DNA of 64,000 nt from Maritalea porphyrae (GCF_030159895.1 NZ_BSNI01000001.1:124001-188000); one strand, 5' to 3'. Shown: positions 56,282 to 64,000, counted from the first letter of the stretch. The notes: generated by a model not told the origin, from the letters alone. Numbers and translations: made by a program.

Positions 56282-57136
56282 TTAGTTGCGCACCGATGGC
56301 GTTTCGACCGCCAACCCCGCACCACGTGATGCTACATAGGCTTCGAGCGCAATGAATTCATCCGATCCGCGCTTAAACGGCGTCGCCCGAATATTCTCCA
56401 TACAACCTTTGAAGCGGCGATGGATTGAACCCAAACCTGCCCATTTCAAACGGTAAACCGGGAATCCATTGATCTGACCTTGGCTCAAATGATCTGAGCG
56501 AATTTGATTGCCATAATTATCTTCATGGCAGTTCGAACAAGACATATTGAGCTGACCAACGCGGGTATAGTAAAGGTCTTTTCCTTTTTCCATCCACTCA
56601 GCCATCGGCCCGTCTGTTTGAATATTCACCGGCATGCCGCGAGATTGTAAGCTAATCAGAGCCGTCATATTGACCATCTCTTTTTGCTCCCAACCCCAAG
56701 CTTCAGCGCCCATCCGATCTGTCCGGCAACGGTTGATCAGATTTTCCATTGTTGCTGGCTTATTGGTAGCCTCATCCCATTTCGGCAATTCAGCACGCAA
56801 ACCTGCAAGGCTGGACACATCCTCATGACAGGAAGCACATGACTTGCCCTCACTGCCATCGGCGGTTTCCCAAGTCTCAGCCGCAGCGTCAACAGCCACA
56901 AATCCCGGATTTTCAAAGTCATCCATTTGCAGCGATTGTGTTTCCGGTGAGCGGAAGCGCCAACCTGAATAGATATGATCCAACGGTGAACTGTCAGGCG
57001 CAGCAACATCGGTAACAATAAGCTCGCCTTCAATGATCAGCTGATTATTGTCCGGATCGGCCAGCGCAGGCGATACAAGACTTGCAAGCATCGCCGCAAT
57101 GCCAACTGCGGCAAAAATCCCCCCTACTTTGATCAT
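56282..57136 (-). CDS. soxA: Cytochrome SoxA (dihaem type)
   Basis: 284-residue catalytic subunit of SoxXA, which joins thiosulfate to SoxY. The signal peptide ends near SPALA. Haem sites are CASCH at 100-104 and CSNCH at 200-204. The active-site Cys245, in RFKGCMENIRATP, is the cysteine persulfide ligand of the catalytic haem. Two haem motifs make it the dihaem SoxA class. Confidence 0.95.
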   Translation of the reverse strand: MIKVGGIFAAVGIAAMLASLVSPALADPDNNQLIIEGELIVTDVAAPDSSPLDHIYSGWRFRSPETQSLQMDDFENPGFVAVDAAAETWETADGSEGKSCASCHEDVSSLAGLRAELPKWDEATNKPATMENLINRCRTDRMGAEAWGWEQKEMVNMTALISLQSRGMPVNIQTDGPMAEWMEKGKDLYYTRVGQLNMSCSNCHEDNYGNQIRSDHLSQGQINGFPVYRLKWAGLGSIHRRFKGCMENIRATPFKRGSDEFIALEAYVASRGAGLAVETPSVRN

Positions 57137-57184
57137 CTGTCTCCTCCTCTAAAGGGATCTTGAAGTGCTCAAGACCCGCAAAAA

Positions 57185-57508
57185 TTATTCAACAGCAATC
57201 TCTTTGCTGCTCGTGTACTCCGAGCCGTCATCGTCCAACCATTTAAAGTCGAACGTGCCGCTTTCCATTACCTTGACGTTAAACTCAATGAATGGATTGG
57301 CCGCGACGCCGGGTTCGATATCTGCAGAGAAAACGGTTGCGCCGTTAAATTCTGCGGTGAATTTATTGATGATTTTGCGTGGAATAAGATTCCCATCTTT
57401 TCCTTTGCGCTGACCGCTTTCCATCGCATGACTGATCAATGTTTTGATTGTGATCACATCACCAGCTGCGGCCTTCTTCGGTACTTTTACGCGAGGTTTT
57501 GTCGCCAT
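57185..57508 (-). CDS. soxZ: Sulfur-carrier partner SoxZ
   Basis: 107-residue immunoglobulin-like protein that binds SoxY and presents it to the Sox enzymes. RVKVPKKAAAGDVITIKTLI at the start and FSADIEPGVAANPFIEFN are conserved. It has no signal peptide and is expected to be exported with SoxY. It is 24 bases after soxY. Confidence 0.93.
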   Translation of the reverse strand: MATKPRVKVPKKAAAGDVITIKTLISHAMESGQRKGKDGNLIPRKIINKFTAEFNGATVFSADIEPGVAANPFIEFNVKVMESGTFDFKWLDDDGSEYTSSKEIAVE

Positions 57509-57532
57509 AATAATTCTCCTTCGTGCAGCCGC

Positions 57533-57991
57533 TTAACCGCCACACCCGCCAATGGTTACTTTGACAAGCTTTTTGTCCATGAACACCGATCCATCACTCA
57601 TTTTCGCAACGGCAATTACGTCCTGCGTTTTCGCCAATCGAATGCGTGTGGTCGCCGCAGCAACGCCGTTCATCGGTGTGAAGTTAAAGGTGATCACACC
57701 TGGGTTTGGGTTGCCCGATGCTAAGATCATCACAGCAGCGACGTGGTCGGCTTCCGTCATTTCGCTTTCGACGTCGACAGAAATTGGAACGGTATTCCCG
57801 TTTTCCGCGATTTCGGGCGCTGTTAGACTGATGCGCCCTTCGCCAACTTCTGCGCCAGCCGCAAATGCATCAATCGCTGCTTGGGTGGCAGCTTCATCAG
57901 CAAAAGCAATCCCGCTTGTTGACAATCCGGTCAACGCCGCTGCGCCAAACCCAGCGCCCAATGCAAGCACCTTACGTCTGGATAGTTTCAT
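57533..57991 (-). CDS. soxY: Sulfur-carrier protein SoxY
   Basis: 152-residue carrier with a twin-arginine signal (LSRRKVLALGAGFGAAAL). It ends in GGCGG, the swinging arm whose cysteine holds thiosulfate and its oxidation products. The ATG at 57991 follows AAGGAG; an ATG six codons upstream is less likely. It lies between soxX and soxZ. Confidence 0.95.
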   Translation of the reverse strand: MKLSRRKVLALGAGFGAAALTGLSTSGIAFADEAATQAAIDAFAAGAEVGEGRISLTAPEIAENGNTVPISVDVESEMTEADHVAAVMILASGNPNPGVITFNFTPMNGVAAATTRIRLAKTQDVIAVAKMSDGSVFMDKKLVKVTIGGCGG

Positions 57992-58014
57992 TCTGGTCTC
58001 CTTGCTCATGGTGC

Positions 58015-58476
58015 CTATTCCTCTTTCAAGGTCATTAGGTACGCCAGCACGTCTTCTACTTGCTGGGCACCCAAAATGGTTTTGCCTTCAAACTTTTCTG
58101 CAACGCGTGCGCCAAGCTTGAGGCTATAAAATGATGGCATGATCGATTCTGGGTTCATCGCCTGCTTTACATCCACCAAGATTGCTCTCAACTCGCCTTC
58201 GGTCCAGCGATCAGCAACACCATCCAATGGCGGGCCAACTTCACCATGAAATGGCTGCTCTGGAATTTCAGAATTGACGTGGCATGCGAGGCAGTTGCCA
58301 AGTTTTCGGTTAATCATGATGTCGCGACCCGCCGCCGGGTCGCCCGCGACGCCGGTCAATGATTCCGCGACAACGGCATCTGCCATTGCAACGTCGTTTG
58401 GCCCCACAGCATCCGCTAAAGCCACCCCAACAGTAAGCATGAGCACGGCCGATGCAGCGACTACAAGTTTCTTCAT
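58015..58476 (-). CDS. soxX: Monohaem cytochrome SoxX
   Basis: 153-residue periplasmic cytochrome, the smaller subunit of SoxXA. The signal peptide ends near GVALA. The haem site is CLACH at 62-66 and the likely Met ligand is in ESIMPSFYSL. The ATG at 58476 follows GGGAGGGGG. It is the first gene of the main sox unit after the soxW-soxX control region. Confidence 0.93.
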   Translation of the reverse strand: MKKLVVAASAVLMLTVGVALADAVGPNDVAMADAVVAESLTGVAGDPAAGRDIMINRKLGNCLACHVNSEIPEQPFHGEVGPPLDGVADRWTEGELRAILVDVKQAMNPESIMPSFYSLKLGARVAEKFEGKTILGAQQVEDVLAYLMTLKEE

Positions 58477-58512
58477 ATCAGTCCCCCTCCCTGAGACGGA
58501 TCGTCTGATCTC

Positions 58513-58526
58513 GTTCACATATGAAC
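58513..58526 (-). promoter_or_regulatory. GTTCA-N4-TGAAC inverted repeat near soxX (candidate SoxR site)
   Basis: GTTCA and TGAAC arms around CATA, containing CATATGAA, the element seen again at 58573 and 54436. It ends 37 bases before the soxX start. Confidence 0.6.
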
Positions 58527-58571
58527 AAGCTTAGAGCGATATCTTCTCTCAATCAATATATTAATTCAAAT

Positions 58572-58602
58572 GTTCATATGTATTGTATTCAACGATATGA
58601 AC
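58572..58602 (-). promoter_or_regulatory. GTTCATAT / ATATGAAC inverted repeat in soxW-soxX gap (candidate SoxR site)
   Basis: Two perfect 8-bp arms (58572-58579 and 58595-58602) with a 15-base spacer. Alphaproteobacterial SoxR is known to bind the soxW-soxX and soxS-soxV gaps, so location supports the call. Confidence 0.65.
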
Positions 58603-58619
58603 ATGAAACAATTTGCGCC

Positions 58620-59198
58620 TTACTTTAGGCGCCCCTCCGCACGTAATTGTTCAATGATTCTAGCGTGATACTTCTGAAAGTGCTCGTCGCCTTCATAGCC
58701 ACGATCAAAGACCCATTTGAACATGTTTAAGAATGTCCACTTGCCAAAGGCGCCAGGCATGGTCGCCACCGCAGCTTTGCTCACCGAGATGGAATTGGCA
58801 GGAACTTCTGCAGGCAAAAACACAATGGTTGGCGTGAAAACATAACCCCATTTGCGGGCTGCGGTCTTTTCCGTCAAGACATCGCCATCGAGGTCCGTAA
58901 CCTCCTCATCGCCAAACATATTGTACTGAACAATCAGAAAATGCTCTTGCAGATAGTCAGCGACCTCAGGGTCCGACAAAAGTTCTTCATGCATCTTTGC
59001 GCAGTAAATGCAGCCGCGCTGCTCAAACACCAACGCAAGGCGTTTTCCATCAGCCGCCGCTGTTTCAATATCCTCTGCGATGTCGCGAAATGTAAGCGCA
59101 AACCAGTCTTGTTTGTGCAACCCATCTTCGCCGATCGTGCCCGCGCTGGCGACAGTCGTGATCAAAGCAAAGGCCATAGTTAGAATTATGCGCAGCAT
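58620..59198 (-). CDS. soxW: Periplasmic thioredoxin SoxW
   Basis: 192-residue thioredoxin-fold protein with a signal peptide (residues 1-19). The redox motif is GCIYCAKMHEELL near residues 62-65. It receives reductant from SoxV across the membrane and keeps Sox thiols reduced. The start is 9 bases after soxV. Confidence 0.88.
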   Translation of the reverse strand: MLRIILTMAFALITTVASAGTIGEDGLHKQDWFALTFRDIAEDIETAAADGKRLALVFEQRGCIYCAKMHEELLSDPEVADYLQEHFLIVQYNMFGDEEVTDLDGDVLTEKTAARKWGYVFTPTIVFLPAEVPANSISVSKAAVATMPGAFGKWTFLNMFKWVFDRGYEGDEHFQKYHARIIEQLRAEGRLK

Positions 59199-59207
59199 TT
59201 TCTCCCC

Positions 59208-59942
59208 CTATCCAACAGCACCAAAGGCTGGAAATGTTTCTAAAAGCCATTGCGCAATCGCGCTCATGTTCCCGGTCACAAACAAAAGGCCCGTGACGAT
59301 AAGCAATATCCCCATGGCGATTTCGATCTTTCGCATGTGCCGTTTAAGTCGGCCCGCCATCTTGATAAACCGCGCTGCAAATGCGCCAGCCAAGATAAAT
59401 GGGATGCCAATGCCCGCAGAATAAGCGAACAGCAAACTCATGCCGCGCCAAGCCGTATCTTCAGAACTTGCGACAAATAGAATTGTTGCCAAAACCGGGC
59501 CAACACATGGCGTCCAACCAAAGGCAAATGCCAGCCCCATAATGAATGCGCCAAGCAATCCAACTGGCTTACTGTTCACCTGCACCCGCGCTTCGCGATA
59601 AAGCACCGATAGGCGCAATAGGCCGATAAAATGCAGCCCCATCGCCATAATAATCACGCCGGCGACAATCGATAGGATGTCGTAATACTGCGAAATGGTT
59701 TGCCCAAGCACATTGGCCGTTGCGCCCAGCGCAAGAAAGACAACTGAAAATCCAACCACAAAGGCAATAGACGCGAACAATATTTGTCGGGCTGCGCCTT
59801 TTTCGATTTCCTCGTCACTCAATTGCTCAAAACTAACGCCTGCCAAATAAGCAAGATAAGGCGGCACGATCGGCAGAACGCATGGGGAAAAGAAAGATAA
59901 TACGCCCGCTAAGAACGCCCCCCAAATACTTACATCCAACAT
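59208..59942 (-). CDS. soxV: Membrane thiol transporter SoxV (CcdA family)
   Basis: 244-residue six-span protein passing electrons from cytoplasmic thioredoxin to SoxW. The two redox cysteines are in FFSPCVLPIVPPYLAYLAG and FGWTPCVGPVLATI. First gene of the minus-strand sox run, divergent from soxS. Confidence 0.91.
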   Translation of the reverse strand: MLDVSIWGAFLAGVLSFFSPCVLPIVPPYLAYLAGVSFEQLSDEEIEKGAARQILFASIAFVVGFSVVFLALGATANVLGQTISQYYDILSIVAGVIIMAMGLHFIGLLRLSVLYREARVQVNSKPVGLLGAFIMGLAFAFGWTPCVGPVLATILFVASSEDTAWRGMSLLFAYSAGIGIPFILAGAFAARFIKMAGRLKRHMRKIEIAMGILLIVTGLLFVTGNMSAIAQWLLETFPAFGAVG

Positions 59943-59954
59943 ATGCCCCTACCA

Positions 59955-59964
59955 CATATATGAA
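59955..59964. promoter_or_regulatory. CATATATGAA element in soxS-soxV gap (weak candidate SoxR site)
   Basis: CATATATGAA differs from the CATATGAA element by an added TA. It is 13 bases before the soxV start in the gap where SoxR binds in other alphaproteobacteria. AT-rich surroundings make chance similarity possible. Confidence 0.35.
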
Positions 59965-60064
59965 ATTTAATATCTTTCCTCACCTTAGCTGAAATATATT
60001 TGATTTCCACTATATATTTTTATCTGTTATGCTGGGCGGACTTAAATTTGGATGGAAGAATCTT

Positions 60065-60439
60065 GTGAAATTCTTTATTTTCAAAGCCTTAGCAACCTCA
60101 CCTTTGCTTATTATTTTTTTGTCGAGTGCCGCAATTGCACAGCAATTGCTAATGCTCGAGCAAGAAGGCTGCGCCTATTGCGAGCAATGGCATGAGGAAA
60201 TTGGTGAGATCTATCCAAAGACTTGGGAAGGGAAAAAGGCACCTCTTCGGCAAATTGATATACACGATCCATGGCCGGTCGATCTTGAAAACATAAAATC
60301 TGATATTTTCACCCCGACCTTCGTGTTGATTGATAAGGATCAAGAAATCGGACGACTTCGCGGTTATGCTGGTGACGAGTTCTTTTGGTTCTTACTTGAT
60401 GAATTGATGGAAAAACTTGAAAAACCGGCTAAACTTTGA
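60065..60439 (+). CDS. soxS: Thioredoxin-like protein SoxS
   Basis: 124-residue periplasmic thioredoxin-like protein. A hydrophobic signal (FFIFKALATSPLLIIFLSS) precedes the motif GCAYCEQWHEEIGE; the C-terminal part is a short thioredoxin fold with cis-Pro in FTPTFVLID. The GTG at 60065 has GGAAG six bases upstream; a longer ATG start at 60029 would extend the signal. SoxS reactivates SoxY in related systems. It is divergent from soxV and followed by soxR. Confidence 0.82.
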   Translation: MKFFIFKALATSPLLIIFLSSAAIAQQLLMLEQEGCAYCEQWHEEIGEIYPKTWEGKKAPLRQIDIHDPWPVDLENIKSDIFTPTFVLIDKDQEIGRLRGYAGDEFFWFLLDELMEKLEKPAKL

Positions 60440-60482
60440 CATCTAGGCAAACAAGAAATCACAATAGGCACTCGTAACCACT

Positions 60483-60839
60483 ATGGCATTGCCAAAACTT
60501 AGCGAAAACTCTTCTCCTGAAGAAGTCCGCGACATGATGGAACAAGCTCGTAAAGCAAGCGATTTGCTCAAAGCGCTGTCCCATGAGTCGCGCATGCTAA
60601 TTTTGTGCATTCTATCGGAAGGCGAAAAGTCGGTTTCTGATCTCGAGCGTATTATGTCTATGCCGCAAGCCTCCGTTTCGCAGCTGCTTGCTCGGCTAAG
60701 ATTTGACAAGTTGGTCAACACGCGCCGCGAAGGTCGCACCATTTATTATTCTATTGCGAACAACGAAGTCTCAGCAATCATCGCTCAGCTCTACGAGCTA
60801 TTTTGTGCTGATGAAAAGCAAGATAATACCGACGAATAA
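60483..60839 (+). CDS. soxR: ArsR-family repressor SoxR with persulfide-sensor cysteines
   Basis: 118-residue winged-helix regulator of the sox genes. The recognition region is SVSDLERIMSMPQASVSQLLARLR. Only two cysteines are present, Cys42 in LILCILSEGE and Cys108 in LYELFCAD, the spacing of the persulfide-sensing ArsR proteins SqrR and BigR. It follows soxS by 43 bases and precedes soxT. Confidence 0.9.
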   Translation: MALPKLSENSSPEEVRDMMEQARKASDLLKALSHESRMLILCILSEGEKSVSDLERIMSMPQASVSQLLARLRFDKLVNTRREGRTIYYSIANNEVSAIIAQLYELFCADEKQDNTDE

Positions 60840-60942
60840 CCTCCACAAAACTTCCGTTTTGAACGGCTCTTTGAAAACCTGATTTGTCATTTGGCAGATT
60901 TGCGCCTTATGATGCGCCCAGGGGATACGGAGAGGAATGGCG

Positions 60943-62010
60943 ATGATCGAAGCCGATTTTGGCCTGCCATTGGCAGGAGTTGCTGTGGGCATTGCACTTG
61001 GATTTGTTGCGCGTGTGAATGTGTTTTGCACACTATCAGCATTTGAGAAAGCTTGGTATTCGGGCGATGCGTCTGGCTTGCGCACATGGGCCTTGGCGGC
61101 ATTGGTTGCCGCGTTACTAAGCCAAATCGCGATTCAATTCGGCATCGTTGATCTCTCTTCCAGCTTCTATCTCACAACAAATCTTGCACTTGGCGCTCAC
61201 ATTGTTGGCGGCCTTTTGTTTGGCATTGGCATGGCGCTTGTTGGCACATGCGGGTTCGGTGCCCTCATCCGTTTAGGTGGCGGCAGCCTAAAGGGATTTG
61301 TGGCGTTCTTAGTCATCGGCATTACAGCACTGGCAACCAGCAGGGGCCTGCTGTCCCCTATTCGCACATTCATTGAAGGCAATTTCAGCGTTGATCTCAG
61401 TTTTGCGGCCAACCAATCAATTCCAACACTAGTTTCTGCGGGCGTAGGGGCTTGGGCGAGTATCCCAACAATCGCCCTTCTTATCGTCGCTGGCGCGTTC
61501 TGGATTTTCAAATCAAAAGACTTTCGTCAAAACGCCAAGGGGCAGCTGACCGGGCTAATTGTTGGAGTTGCAATTGCTGCAGGCTGGATCATCACAGCTT
61601 ATTTTCAACAGCAGTCCTTCTCGCCTGTACAGCTGGAATCAGCGAGCTTTGTGTTGCCGCTCGGCGATGGAATTTTACAGTTTGTCGCCAATACAGGCGT
61701 CGGCCCAGACTATGGCGTTGGTTTGGTTTTCGGCACTATCTTGGGCGCAGCGCTTGGTGCATTGAAACAAAAATCCGTGCGCTGGGAAGCGTGTGATGAT
61801 GCACGTGAACTTGGACGTCATATTGCTGGAGCGGCATTTATGGGCTTTGGCGGTGTTCTTGCGCTTGGCTGCACCATCGGCCAAGGATTAAGCGCGGCAT
61901 CATTGATGACGATCAGTGCGCCAATCGTCATCATCTCGATTGCTATCGGCGCACGTATTGGCTTGGCTTATCTGCTCGGCGATCGTGCATTTCAGTTTAA
62001 CGCCTCTTAG
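60943..62010 (+). CDS. soxT: YeeE/YedE-family sulfur compound transporter SoxT
   Basis: 355-residue membrane protein with about ten spans, related to thiosulfate transporter TsuA and to PmpA/PmpB. The two repeated motifs with pore cysteines are VGTCGFGALIRLGGGSLKG and LALGCTIGQGLSAAS. The ATG at 60943 is better spaced from GGAGAGG than the one two codons upstream at 60937. It probably takes up thiosulfate or another sulfur compound and may feed the SoxR signal. Confidence 0.85.
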   Translation: MIEADFGLPLAGVAVGIALGFVARVNVFCTLSAFEKAWYSGDASGLRTWALAALVAALLSQIAIQFGIVDLSSSFYLTTNLALGAHIVGGLLFGIGMALVGTCGFGALIRLGGGSLKGFVAFLVIGITALATSRGLLSPIRTFIEGNFSVDLSFAANQSIPTLVSAGVGAWASIPTIALLIVAGAFWIFKSKDFRQNAKGQLTGLIVGVAIAAGWIITAYFQQQSFSPVQLESASFVLPLGDGILQFVANTGVGPDYGVGLVFGTILGAALGALKQKSVRWEACDDARELGRHIAGAAFMGFGGVLALGCTIGQGLSAASLMTISAPIVIISIAIGARIGLAYLLGDRAFQFNAS

Positions 62011-62015
62011 CGCTT

Positions 62016-62930
62016 TCAACCTGCAACAAAGCGGTAAGCATCGACATTGCGCTCCACGCGACCGACCCCGTTGTTCGTTAGGTGGTAGCCGATAATTTGC
62101 ATTTGGTCGCTCGATAGGCGATCCAACAGTGCCTTGCGGGTTGCAATGCCTTTATCCATGTCATGATCTGAACCGGTGGGCCAATGCGGCTTCTCAAATG
62201 AAATTATGGGGTGCGTCAACGCATCACCAACAATCATCGTTGGCGTTTCACCATGCACGGCAAATGCTGTATGCCCAACCGTATGCCCACTCGTGTCCAC
62301 TGCCTCAACATTTGGCAAAATCTCATCCCCAAATGCAAAAAAGCTGAACTGCTCTGCCAGTTCAGTTAAGCGGTTCTTCGCACCAACCGCGAACGATTGA
62401 CGCTCCGGCGACATCTTGGACAGCGTGTCGTCCGCCATCCAAAAATCAAACTCTTTCTGTGCAATATGATATTGAGCGTTTGGGAAAATTATCTCGTCAA
62501 AGTCGTCAATAATTCCCCATAAGTGATCTGGATGAGCATGCGTAAACACAACATCTGTCACCTGATCCGGCTCAAATCCTGCCTCGACAAAAGCATCGAA
62601 AAACCCACCAAGGCTAGGCAAAAAATTCGTTCCCCCGCCAACGTCGAAAACAACCAAACCCGTTTCGTTTTCCAATACCGTCACATTACAGGGTGGCGCC
62701 ACCGCATCCAAAGCAAGTTGATTGGTTGCCAACAAAGCCTTCAATTCCTCTTCCGGCGCATTGCCAAACACAAACCCCATCGGCAATTGCATAAACCCAT
62801 CATTGATGACGTGCAGTTTTGATTCACCGTTCACAATTGTGGTGTTCACTTGTGCCCTGGTCACCCCCGGAAACCCAATCATTGCAGCACCAGCAAGTCC
62901 CGCCTTTATTACTCCACGCCTCGTGATCAT
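62016..62930 (-). CDS. soxH: Periplasmic metallo-beta-lactamase-fold hydrolase, SoxH-like
   Basis: 304-residue hydrolase with a twin-arginine signal (MITRRGVIKAGLAGAAMIG). The zinc motif is FTHAHPDHLWG; further ligands are in DTSGHTVGHTAF, VGDALTH and IIGYHLT. SoxH proteins of this fold lie at the end of sox clusters and are not essential for thiosulfate oxidation in the cases studied. It is convergent with soxT, with five bases between stops, and has its own upstream inverted repeat. Confidence 0.8.
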   Translation of the reverse strand: MITRRGVIKAGLAGAAMIGFPGVTRAQVNTTIVNGESKLHVINDGFMQLPMGFVFGNAPEEELKALLATNQLALDAVAPPCNVTVLENETGLVVFDVGGGTNFLPSLGGFFDAFVEAGFEPDQVTDVVFTHAHPDHLWGIIDDFDEIIFPNAQYHIAQKEFDFWMADDTLSKMSPERQSFAVGAKNRLTELAEQFSFFAFGDEILPNVEAVDTSGHTVGHTAFAVHGETPTMIVGDALTHPIISFEKPHWPTGSDHDMDKGIATRKALLDRLSSDQMQIIGYHLTNNGVGRVERNVDAYRFVAG

Positions 62931-62940
62931 CTTCGCCTCC

Positions 62941-62970
62941 AAATTACATATTAAAAATCATATGTAATTT
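62941..62970 (-). promoter_or_regulatory. Perfect 10-bp inverted repeat upstream of soxH (candidate regulator site)
   Basis: AAATTACATA (62941-62950) and TATGTAATTT (62961-62970) with a 10-base spacer, 11 bases before the soxH start. It contains CATATGTAA, close to the element in the other sox control regions. Confidence 0.6.
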
Positions 62971-63592
62971 GACTAGAACTAACAAGAGCGAACTTACGGC
63001 GGCCAATACAAGATCGCACTACAACTCAGCCATTGCTCAAACTTACGAAATCGTTGTCGCAACTAACAACCTGCAATGTAACGAAAATTTTGGTAGCGGG
63101 AGAGGGACTTGAACCCCCGACACGCGGATTATGATTCACTTACTTACTTTTTAAACCTATTTTCCGATTGGTTAGTCCACATTTCTGAGGCGCACCGGTA
63201 GATTTGGAAGTTTGCCTTTCACCCAACCAGCTATAGATCGCCGATCTCAGAATATCCGTCCAATTTCTGCAATCGGAAACAGCGTGCGAATTCAAAAAGT
63301 CCAAACATTGAAGCTAAGGAGCAACAAAACCAAACTCTGCTCACAACAATCAGACAATTGTTTCAAAAAAAACGCGGATTTATGAGGTCCCTGGCAGCAA
63401 CTTCTTGCTGAAATGTGTCCTCAGCAATCTATACGTTCGCCAACGAAAAAGCTCCAATCAAGGCCCGTCATACACTTTGTACTTAGTTAAAACCGTAAGG
63501 CTAGTTTCGCATCCACTGAAATTTTGACCATATCCTTGGAACCTTTTCTTGACCAGATGCGTTTCACTGACACAAACGAAAGGAAATGCAAA
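62971..63592. other. Long non-coding stretch
   Basis: Apart from the tRNA fragment at 63091-63137 I see no gene, promoter or repeat that can be supported here. No integrase or transposase remnant is readable in six frames. Confidence 0.6.
63091..63137 (-). tRNA. 3' fragment of elongator tRNA-Met (CAT), probable attachment-site scar
   Basis: The minus strand from 63137 to 63091 reads the anticodon loop ATCATAA, stem TCCGC, variable region, a full T arm with GGTTCAAGTCC, and the acceptor end CCCGCTACCA with encoded CCA. The 5' half is absent: the bases upstream (AAGTG) cannot pair with TCCGC and no D arm follows. This is the piece typically left when an element integrates in the 3' half of a tRNA gene. 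Confidence 0.8.
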
Positions 63593-63775
63593 ATGTCTGA
63601 CAGAAAAGACACGGTAGTGGTAACAAAAGATGGATCAGCTGGCTGGTTCGTTGCCGTGATCGCCATCGCAGCATTGTTGCTTTTTGGCTACCTCACTTTC
63701 TCCGGCTTCTTTACCCCACAAGAAAGCGTTTCGATTGAACTCAGTGTACCTGACCTCCCAACACCGAGCGAATAA
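63593..63775 (+). CDS. Small single-span membrane protein
   Basis: 60 residues. AAAGGAA precedes the ATG at 63593; a longer frame from 63524 has no such site. A charged N-terminus (MSDRKDTVVVTKDG) is followed by one membrane span (WFVAVIAIAALLLFGYLTF) and a short acidic tail. A strong terminator 80 bases later supports a real transcript. I do not recognise the family. Confidence 0.6.
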   Translation: MSDRKDTVVVTKDGSAGWFVAVIAIAALLLFGYLTFSGFFTPQESVSIELSVPDLPTPSE

Positions 63776-63853
63776 TGAAGTACAAAATTGTCGGTTACGC
63801 GCTATGTCCTCCGTATCGAGCGATAACCGGCAGACTGTAAACACAACTTTCAA

Positions 63854-63880
63854 CCCGCAACATGAGTTGCGGGTTTTTTT
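63854..63880 (+). terminator. Rho-independent terminator after the small membrane protein gene
   Basis: Eight perfect pairs (CCCGCAAC / GTTGCGGG), an ATGA tetraloop and seven T. A possible next start (ATG at 63993 after AAGGAATG) lies at the window edge but cannot be judged. Confidence 0.9.
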
Positions 63881-64000
63881 ATTTATTTCAAATACTTAAT
63901 AGATATTAATGGAACCTTCTGCTCGTTCATTCGTTTCTATTTCGAACCCCGCGAAGATTTAAGAAGACCGCGGGAAATGAAAGGAATGAAAAATGGGCCT

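Noticed and set aside
50349-62930. A soxG gene to complete soxRS-VWXYZABCDEFGH
   Set aside because: Every interval in the cluster is filled or too short; no SoxG-like hydrolase frame is present, only SoxH-like.
63066-63160. A complete tRNA gene
   Set aside because: Only the anticodon loop, T arm and acceptor 3' strand are present; no D arm or 5' acceptor strand can be found upstream, so it was called a fragment.

Overview
The window looks like part of the chromosome of a heterotrophic, probably marine alphaproteobacterium of middling GC content. The main reasons are a complete soxRS-VWXYZABCDEF thiosulfate-oxidation cluster in the alphaproteobacterial order, a TRAP importer next to several sugar ABC importers, a ROK-controlled xylose regulon, and the 3' part of an elongator tRNA-Met of alphaproteobacterial type. 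Taxonomy is inferred from gene content and style only; no search could be run.

Layout. (1) 1-6.7 kb: maltose/alpha-glucoside use, with malF (cut by the window edge), malE and a GH13 alpha-glucosidase on the minus strand, divergent from a LacI regulator and malK, with two matching palindromic operators between them. (2) 6.9-19.6 kb: uptake and catabolism of an amine-like substrate. A Pot-type ABC importer (+) faces an orphan coiled-coil protein and a minus-strand unit of an N-formylglutamate amidohydrolase-like enzyme, TRAP importer (DctQMP), glutamine-synthetase-like ligase, aldehyde dehydrogenase and iron-type alcohol dehydrogenase, divergent from an RpiR regulator. (3) 20.6-23.2 kb: housekeeping genes (HI0933-like flavoprotein, hypoxanthine phosphoribosyltransferase, a DUF1045/2H phosphoesterase). 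(4) 23.3-34.3 kb: xylose regulon, xylFHG, the ROK regulator and xylBA-tal, with a CRTAC1-like beta-propeller gene and a dihaem cytochrome c peroxidase gene lodged between its halves. (5) 34.4-42.7 kb: a ribose-type sugar ABC importer, a sugar-phosphate-isomerase-like TIM barrel and a Gfo/Idh/MocA dehydrogenase, bracketed by two LacI regulators.

(6) 42.8-50.3 kb: a copper module. CopA heads a tightly packed minus-strand run of eight genes that also holds four cytochromes c (one a cytochrome c' with a Met-rich insertion), a multicopper oxidase and two small Cys/Pro proteins. A CopZ chaperone is divergent, and each direction has its own CueR-type promoter with a 19-bp spacer. (7) 50.3-62.9 kb: the sox cluster with soxS, soxR, a YeeE/YedE sulfur transporter (soxT) and a SoxH-like hydrolase; ATATGAA-type repeats lie at four or five control points. 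(8) 62.9-64 kb: a long non-coding stretch with a 47-nt 3' fragment of tRNA-Met, probably an integration scar, then a 60-residue single-span membrane protein.

How it works together: the left two thirds imports and oxidises scarce sugars and amines, each unit with its own local regulator. The right third is periplasmic redox chemistry: copper export and oxidation tied to c-type cytochromes, and thiosulfate oxidation through SoxXA, SoxYZ, SoxB and SoxCD.
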